Made by a program: the position numbers and the translations under genes
Shown: one piece after another, positions 50,607 through 53,546 of the stretch
Layout of the letters: the number at the start of each line of letters is the position of its first letter
Numbering within the stretch: the stretch's first letter is position 1
Notes under the pieces: model-generated
The model's database searches: none
Told to the model about the DNA's origin: nothing
Seen by the model: the letters and a program-made list of their open reading frames with translations, nothing else
IMG/VR virus record: IMGVR_UViG_3300035698_014122
Span: 1 to 53,546 of that record
Length of the DNA: 53,546 nt
Direction: 5' to 3' (one strand)
Origin: a virus

Positions 50607-50792
50607 TTATGCAAGCAAGTTAATTATAACTCCAGTAGGAATTACTACTTTAGATTTAATTCCGTTTTTACTATAAGAGATAGGTAATAGATTAAATCCT
50701 TTTTTTACATTCTCTTCTATTCCTTTTTCTATAACTAAAGGCTTTATTAATCTATCTTGGTAATAATATTTAGAGTAATTGTTTATCTTCAT
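50607..50792 (-). CDS. Hypothetical basic protein, 61 aa
   Basis: ATG at 50792 behind GGAGAAAGAAAG. Basic, ends VVIPTGVIINLLA. The ribosome site lies in a duplicated 25-bp segment. Unknown. Confidence 0.55.
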   Translation of the reverse strand: MKINNYSKYYYQDRLIKPLVIEKGIEENVKKGFNLLPISYSKNGIKSKVVIPTGVIINLLA

Positions 50793-50793
50793 T

Positions 50794-50843
50794 ACTTTCT
50801 TTCTCCAAATCGTCAAGAACTTTCTTTCTCCAAATCGTCAAGA
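50794..50843. repeat. Perfect 25-bp tandem duplication
   Basis: Two abutting copies of a 25-bp unit containing TTTCTCCAAATCGTCAAGA. One copy encodes the end of the 73-aa gene and the other supplies the ribosome site of the next gene. Confidence 0.85.
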
Positions 50844-51034
50844 TACTTATTGCTTTTAGGATCTTTAACGAGCATGGCATTGATTGTTCCTATGTCTTTT
50901 GACAATCCTTTGAAATAAATAAAGTCCATATCATCAGTCCCTCTTGCATCAGTCATAGAAAATTTCTTTCCCATAACCATAATATCTTTTCCTATATACG
51001 TTTTATAAAAGTCAATTCTCTTCTGGTTTTTCAA
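50813..51034 (-). CDS. Hypothetical protein, 73 aa
   Basis: Mixed alpha/beta (FYKTYIGKDIMVMGKKFSMTDARG), C-terminus formed by the duplicated segment (LDDLEKES). Overlaps the upstream gene by 23 bases. Unknown. Confidence 0.55.
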   Translation of the reverse strand: MKNQKRIDFYKTYIGKDIMVMGKKFSMTDARGTDDMDFIYFKGLSKDIGTINAMLVKDPKSNKYLDDLEKESS

Positions 51035-51479
51035 TTTCTTTTACCGTCTTAATACTTGTTACTTCCGCTTGATCCATATATCTAATTTCCTGACCATGCT
51101 TTTCCATATATGTTTTACTTAACTTTTCATACGCTCTTAAGTTTCTTTCGAATGAATTTTCAACCATTTCACTAGTTGTTTCTGACGTGATAATCTGTCG
51201 AAAAGCAATAATCTCATCAGCAATAATTTCAATAATATCATGATAATCATCTTCAAGAATTGTATATTCAAATGAAGATTTGGAGTATACTTTCCTTAAG
51301 TTATTTATTACAGTATCAATAACTTCTGCTATGGTTTTTTCTCTAACATCTTCTCCGCTAGAGTTTTCCTCTTCGCTATTGGCTTCTCTACTTTTATTGT
51401 CTTCGAAGACGAGCTCCTTGAAGGCTTCGACTTTGGTTTCGTTACTGATTTCTTCGTTGCTTTTCTTTTCGGTTTGCAC
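51012..51479 (-). CDS. Acidic protein overlapping the upstream gene
   Basis: 155 aa from a GTG at 51479 behind GAGGGAGA; a TTG at 51500 is in frame. The first 50 residues are acidic and disordered (EEISNETKVEAF, REANSEEENSSGED), the rest helical. It overlaps the preceding gene in another frame by about 150 nt. Function unknown. Confidence 0.55.
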   Translation of the reverse strand: MQTEKKSNEEISNETKVEAFKELVFEDNKSREANSEEENSSGEDVREKTIAEVIDTVINNLRKVYSKSSFEYTILEDDYHDIIEIIADEIIAFRQIITSETTSEMVENSFERNLRAYEKLSKTYMEKHGQEIRYMDQAEVTSIKTVKEIEKPEEN

Positions 51480-51691
51480 TCTATTTCTCCCTCTTTCCAA
51501 GCTATCTCTGTAGCTTTGGTTAATATCCCTAATTTTTTTTCACTTTCTAAGTCTTCTTTAGACCATTTTTCTTTGTGTATGACACCACTTTTTAAGTGAT
51601 GAATAGTATCATAATAACCATCAGTTCTTAATTTTACTTCTACAAAACTTTCTGGATTTTTGCATCTTCCTTTACATCTATAAAGTTCCAT
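51329..51691 (-). CDS. Small protein with Cys-rich start and basic tail
   Basis: 120 aa. YRCKGRCKNPESFVEV gives a CxxxC knuckle; the C-terminal 50 residues are a Lys/Ser/Pro-rich basic tail (KPKRKATKKSVTKPKSK) read in a different frame from the overlapping acidic gene. Probably nucleic-acid binding. Confidence 0.6.
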   Translation of the reverse strand: MELYRCKGRCKNPESFVEVKLRTDGYYDTIHHLKSGVIHKEKWSKEDLESEKKLGILTKATEIAWKEGEIECKPKRKATKKSVTKPKSKPSRSSSSKTIKVEKPIAKRKTLAEKMLEKKP

Positions 51692-51993
51692 TAATATAAG
51701 TTTCTCAACCCTCCATCTTCATGTCCTATAAAATCTCGCTTCTTTGCTCTAATAACTATTTTAGAAAAAGTAGCCTTTACTTCTTCAACATCTGAATCAT
51801 AAACTTCTAATTTAATTTGAGTTTTTATGCTTATATCTGATGCAAGATGTATAACTCTAACTCCTTTACCCATAAGGTCTGAAATAGAAATTATGGAATA
51901 GCCTAAGCTTCCAACTTCATACTCTACTCTTTTTAGAAATATTGGAACTGTTTCGTAGCCTTTAATTGTGAAAAATTTTAATGTTGTTGACAT
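51691..51993 (-). CDS. Hypothetical protein, 100 aa
   Basis: Alpha/beta protein, first gene after the early promoter at 52077-52049 with a leader of about 50 nt containing a terminator-like hairpin. Unknown. Confidence 0.6.
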   Translation of the reverse strand: MSTTLKFFTIKGYETVPIFLKRVEYEVGSLGYSIISISDLMGKGVRVIHLASDISIKTQIKLEVYDSDVEEVKATFSKIVIRAKKRDFIGHEDGGLRNLY

Positions 51994-52015
51994 ACTACCT
52001 ACCTTTTTTAGCGCA

Positions 52016-52040
52016 ATAAAAAAGGAGTATTAAACTCCCT
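52016..52040 (-). terminator. Leader hairpin with U-run (attenuator candidate)
   Basis: AGGGAGT / ACTCCTT stem followed by a T-run, about 10 nt downstream of the early promoter's -10 box and before the first gene. It could attenuate that promoter. Confidence 0.6.
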
Positions 52041-52048
52041 TATAATTA

Positions 52049-52077
52049 ATTATACTAAATTATTCTTTTACTGTCAA
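52049..52077 (-). promoter_or_regulatory. Early-type sigma-70 promoter
   Basis: TTGACA at 52077-52072, 17-nt spacer, TATAAT at 52054-52049. A GTAAAGATAAT copy sits immediately upstream. Confidence 0.87.
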
Positions 52078-52088
52078 GATTATCTTTA

Positions 52089-52457
52089 CTATTCCGTCTG
52101 TTGTTTGGTAAATGGTTTGTTACTTGAGTGTTTTCTATTTCTTTGTAATGAAGAAGCTCTTTCAATGCCTTTTTCGATAGCATTTTCCATTGCTATAAAT
52201 TCCCCTTTATAAGTAAAACCTCCAATAGCTCCAACTACTATAAATGAATTAACCAACATTGTTTTATCAACAGGATCAAAATTCCAATCATAAACCTGTT
52301 TAATGTTGTTATCAGTTCCCCTTTCTATCCACAAAGTTTCATAAAACCTTGAAATACCATCTACTCTTTCCAATGTGCTTTTAAGAGGCCCTCCTGGCTT
52401 TCGTAAACCATTACAAATTGAGCATACCCCACAGTCACAATCGTAACTATCTTTCAT
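52089..52457 (-). CDS. Hypothetical protein with N-terminal Cys cluster
   Basis: 122 aa. CDCGVCSICNG near the N-terminus suggests a metal-binding knuckle; the rest is a beta-alpha domain (VNSFIVVGAIGGFTYKGEFIAMENAIEKGIERA) with a basic end. It follows the tRNA at 52479 in the same operon. Unknown. Confidence 0.6.
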   Translation of the reverse strand: MKDSYDCDCGVCSICNGLRKPGGPLKSTLERVDGISRFYETLWIERGTDNNIKQVYDWNFDPVDKTMLVNSFIVVGAIGGFTYKGEFIAMENAIEKGIERASSLQRNRKHSSNKPFTKQQTE

Positions 52458-52478
52458 TACTTTTCCTTATTTTCATAT

Positions 52479-52549
52479 CGGGCCATGTAGGAATTGAACC
52501 CACATCAAAAGGGTTGGAATCTCTTATGCTACCGTTACACCAATGACCC
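52479..52549 (-). tRNA. tRNA, Trp (CCA) or Gly (TCC)
   Basis: 71 nt. Acceptor GGGTCAT/ATGGCCC, D-arm with AACGGTA, T-arm GTGGG-TTCAATT-CCTAC. The loop can be framed as TTCCAAC (CCA, Trp) or ATTCCAA (TCC, Gly), each with one stem mismatch. The D-stem and the G discriminator favour Trp. CCA is not encoded. Confidence 0.8.
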
Positions 52550-52555
52550 ATATTT

Positions 52556-52663
52556 TTATACTTTTTTTTCTTTTTTCCCTTTATAAAAAACTATTAAAGC
52601 GTGTGATACAAACCCTAAAGTTACCGACAATGTAATTATAATTAGTAATAATCCAAACGGCAT
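52556..52663 (-). CDS. Very small membrane protein, 35 aa
   Basis: MPFGLLLIIITLSVTLGFVS, then HALIVFYKGKKEKKV: one membrane helix with a strongly basic end. GAAGGAGA ribosome site one codon after the previous gene's stop. Unknown. Confidence 0.6.
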   Translation of the reverse strand: MPFGLLLIIITLSVTLGFVSHALIVFYKGKKEKKV

Positions 52664-52664
52664 T

Positions 52665-52769
52665 TTATTCTCCTTCTCGACCTTCGTGCGAAACAACTAA
52701 TAAAGCACATGCCATAAATCCTACAGCTCCACTTAATCCCATTAAACAGAAAGCTAACCACAATGCCAT
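52665..52769 (-). CDS. Very small membrane protein, 34 aa
   Basis: MALWLAFCLMGLSGAVGFMA, then CALLVVSHEGREGE: one membrane helix with an acidic end. AAGGAG ribosome site. It pairs with the next small membrane gene in the tRNA operon. Confidence 0.6.
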   Translation of the reverse strand: MALWLAFCLMGLSGAVGFMACALLVVSHEGREGE

Positions 52770-52789
52770 AAATACTCCTTATAAAATAT

Positions 52790-52869
52790 ACCAAAGAAGG
52801 GAATCGAACCCTTAAACCTTTCGATACTAGTTCTTAAAACTAGCGCGTTTACCGTTTCGCCACTCTGGC
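52790..52869 (-). tRNA. tRNA-Leu (TAA)
   Basis: 80 nt class II tRNA. Acceptor GCCAGAG/CTTTGGT, anticodon stem CTAGT/ACTAG with loop TTTAAGA (anticodon TAA), long variable arm, T-arm AAGGG-TTCGATT-CCCTT, discriminator A. Confidence 0.9.
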
Positions 52870-52877
52870 TTGAAAAT

Positions 52878-52958
52878 TACCAATGAAGGGATTCGAACCC
52901 ATACACCTCTCGGCACTAGTTTCTAAAACTAGCATGTCTACCGTTCCAACACATTGGC
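52878..52958 (-). tRNA. tRNA-Leu (TAG)
   Basis: 81 nt class II tRNA. Acceptor GCCAATG/CATTGGT, anticodon stem CTAGT/ACTAG with loop TTTAGAA (anticodon TAG), long variable arm, T-loop TTCGAAT. Confidence 0.9.
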
Positions 52959-52962
52959 ATGA

Positions 52963-53104
52963 AGAAGATTTAATCCCTGTTTTTGCTTCGAATAACCAGA
53001 GCTACACGCATTGCTTGACTAGCAGCTTGACGTATAATTTCATCACAAAATTATACCGCTTTAGTCCAAGGTGGATGCTTTCAGACCTTTACCAACTATC
53101 TTCT
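52963..53104 (-). ncRNA. tRNA-like structured RNA in the tRNA operon, permuted Y-RNA candidate
   Basis: 142 nt on the tRNA strand, 4 nt from the next tRNA. Ends pair as AGAAGAT/ATCTTCT like an acceptor stem; TTGGTAAAGGT resembles a D-loop, and TTCGAA sits in a T-arm-like hairpin (CTCTG/CAGGG). In place of an anticodon arm is a long helix: GCAT/ATGC, then CTTG(G)ACTA paired with TAGTCAAG with one bulged base, capped by GTATAATTT/AAATTATAC around a 7-nt loop. The bulged CUUGACU-type helix resembles the Ro60-binding site of Y RNAs, and bacterial YrlA RNAs combine such a site with a tRNA-like domain. I find no usable anticodon. The identification is tentative. Confidence 0.45.
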
Positions 53105-53171
53105 GAATAAATTTTACGTTAGTTTAGGGAGCTACAAAAAAATATTCATAAACGATCACTCCAATTTTATA

Positions 53172-53261
53172 TACGGATGGTGGGAATCGAACCCACGATG
53201 TTTACCTCTCGGGTATGAGGTTTTAAGCCTCATGCGTTTTAACCAGCTTCGCCACATCCGC
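53172..53261 (-). tRNA. tRNA-Leu (TAA), second copy
   Basis: 90 nt class II tRNA. Acceptor GCGGATG/CATCCGT, anticodon stem TGAGG/CCTCA with loop CTTAAAA (anticodon TAA), long variable arm, T-arm GTGGG-TTCGATT-CCCAC. First gene after the promoter. Confidence 0.92.
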
Positions 53262-53291
53262 AAATCTTAACCTACCACTCAGCCATACATA

Positions 53292-53320
53292 ATTATACTA
53301 AATTATTCTTTTATTGTCAA
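53292..53320 (-). promoter_or_regulatory. Early-type sigma-70 promoter for the tRNA operon
   Basis: TTGACA at 53320-53315, 17-nt spacer, TATAAT at 53297-53292. Two bases upstream on this strand is a 38-bp palindrome. Confidence 0.88.
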
Positions 53321-53322
53321 AC

Positions 53323-53360
53323 TTAATCTGATGGCATAAAATTTTATGCCATCAGATTAA
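53323..53360. repeat. Perfect 38-bp palindrome upstream of the tRNA promoter
   Basis: Arms TTAATCTGATGGCATAAAA and its exact complement meet without spacer. It can act as a terminator-like hairpin for the gene to the right (no U-run follows) or as an operator for the abutting -35 box. Confidence 0.85.
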
Positions 53361-53364
53361 ACTC

Positions 53365-53535
53365 TTATCTTGAATTTCTACCTCTTCCGGTTCCTGCATT
53401 TCCTTTTCCAGGACGTCCTGGACGTGCTGCAGGTTTTCGTGTAGGTCTTGCTGTTCTATTTGGAGGACAGTTTCCTGCGCCTCTACCCGTTCTTGGGCCC
53501 TGATTGTTAGGGCCAGTTCCATCTTTGTTTGCCAT
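53365..53535 (-). CDS. Small Gly/Arg/Pro-rich protein (DUF5320-like motif)
   Basis: 56 aa. DGTGPNNQGPRTGRGAGNC matches the GTGPxxxGPxTGRGxGxC pattern of DUF5320-type small proteins; the rest is basic (RPTRKPAARPGRPGKG). GGAGAAAAATT lies at the window edge. Shares the motif with the 255-aa gene at 45529. Function unknown. Confidence 0.7.
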   Translation of the reverse strand: MANKDGTGPNNQGPRTGRGAGNCPPNRTARPTRKPAARPGRPGKGNAGTGRGRNSR

Positions 53536-53546
53536 AATTTTTCTCC

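Noticed and set aside
52963-53104. Reading the Y-like RNA from the plus strand
   Set aside because: There the helix reads CTTGACTA and TAGTC(C)AAG with a bulged C, even closer to animal Y RNAs, but the tRNA-like features, the 4-nt spacing to the next tRNA and the promoter all favour the minus strand. Kept as an alternative to test, not as the main call.
52883-53110. Plus-strand 75-aa ORF
   Set aside because: Lies antisense to a tRNA and the structured RNA; no ribosome site and no protein-like pattern.

Overview
This window looks like a segment of a large, AT-rich, tailed double-stranded DNA phage with a T4-like (contractile tail) virion. The hallmark set is complete enough to be confident: a gp17-like large terminase, gp20-like portal, gp21-like prohead protease, gp22-like scaffold, gp23-like major capsid protein, gp18-like tail sheath, neck-type proteins and a gp55-like late sigma factor. 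The host is probably Gram-negative: there is a KdsB-like CMP-KDO synthetase, a candidate spanin and consensus sigma-70 promoters.

Layout. 1-3.4 kb: a frame-disrupted transaldolase-like end, KdsB-like gene, tail-fibre-like protein. 3.4-5.5 kb: small membrane protein (holin candidate) facing a minus-strand lysis block (amidase, coiled-coil membrane protein, FmdB-type zinc ribbon). 5.5-21 kb, mostly plus: proteins starting with a short acidic leader ending in L-N/Q-E (probable capsid-targeting propeptides), a Ro60/TROVE protein, a decayed homing-type endonuclease, the gp55-like sigma factor, two related ADP-ribosyltransferase-like proteins, an HD alarmone hydrolase, a SLOG protein, and terminase. 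21-29.5 kb: head morphogenesis cassette (portal, core proteins, protease, scaffold, capsid). 29.5-40.3 kb, minus: early-type region with two AAA ATPases, a VWA metallopeptidase, ThyX-like protein, wHTH protein, M23 peptidase and many small unknowns. 40.4-49.3 kb, plus: neck, head-tail and sheath genes. 49.4-53.5 kb, minus: small unknown genes, a structured RNA, and a tRNA operon (three tRNA-Leu plus one Trp/Gly) that also holds a tRNA-like 142-nt RNA.

Regulation. Nine near-identical promoters (TTGACA, an almost invariant 17-nt spacer, TATAAT) drive mainly the minus-strand early blocks, plus Ro60 and the tRNA operon. A second repeated motif, GTAAAGRTAAT, sits 15-50 nt before many plus-strand late genes and is my candidate for the site read by the gp55-like sigma factor. 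Near-identical terminators with a GACACTC/GAGTGTC stem close several units.

Most interesting. (1) A phage Ro60 with its own early promoter, together with a tRNA-like RNA in the tRNA operon that carries a bulged helix resembling the Ro-binding site of Y RNAs, apparently circularly permuted relative to known Y RNAs. (2) Three LAGLIDADG inteins, each inserted in a catalytic motif: terminase P-loop, terminase nuclease motif and MoxR P-loop. (3) A battery of enzymes tagged with capsid-targeting leaders, suggesting a large injected protein cargo. (4) A MoxR AAA ATPase plus VWA/zincin module. All functional calls come from reading motifs and gene context; no database search was possible.
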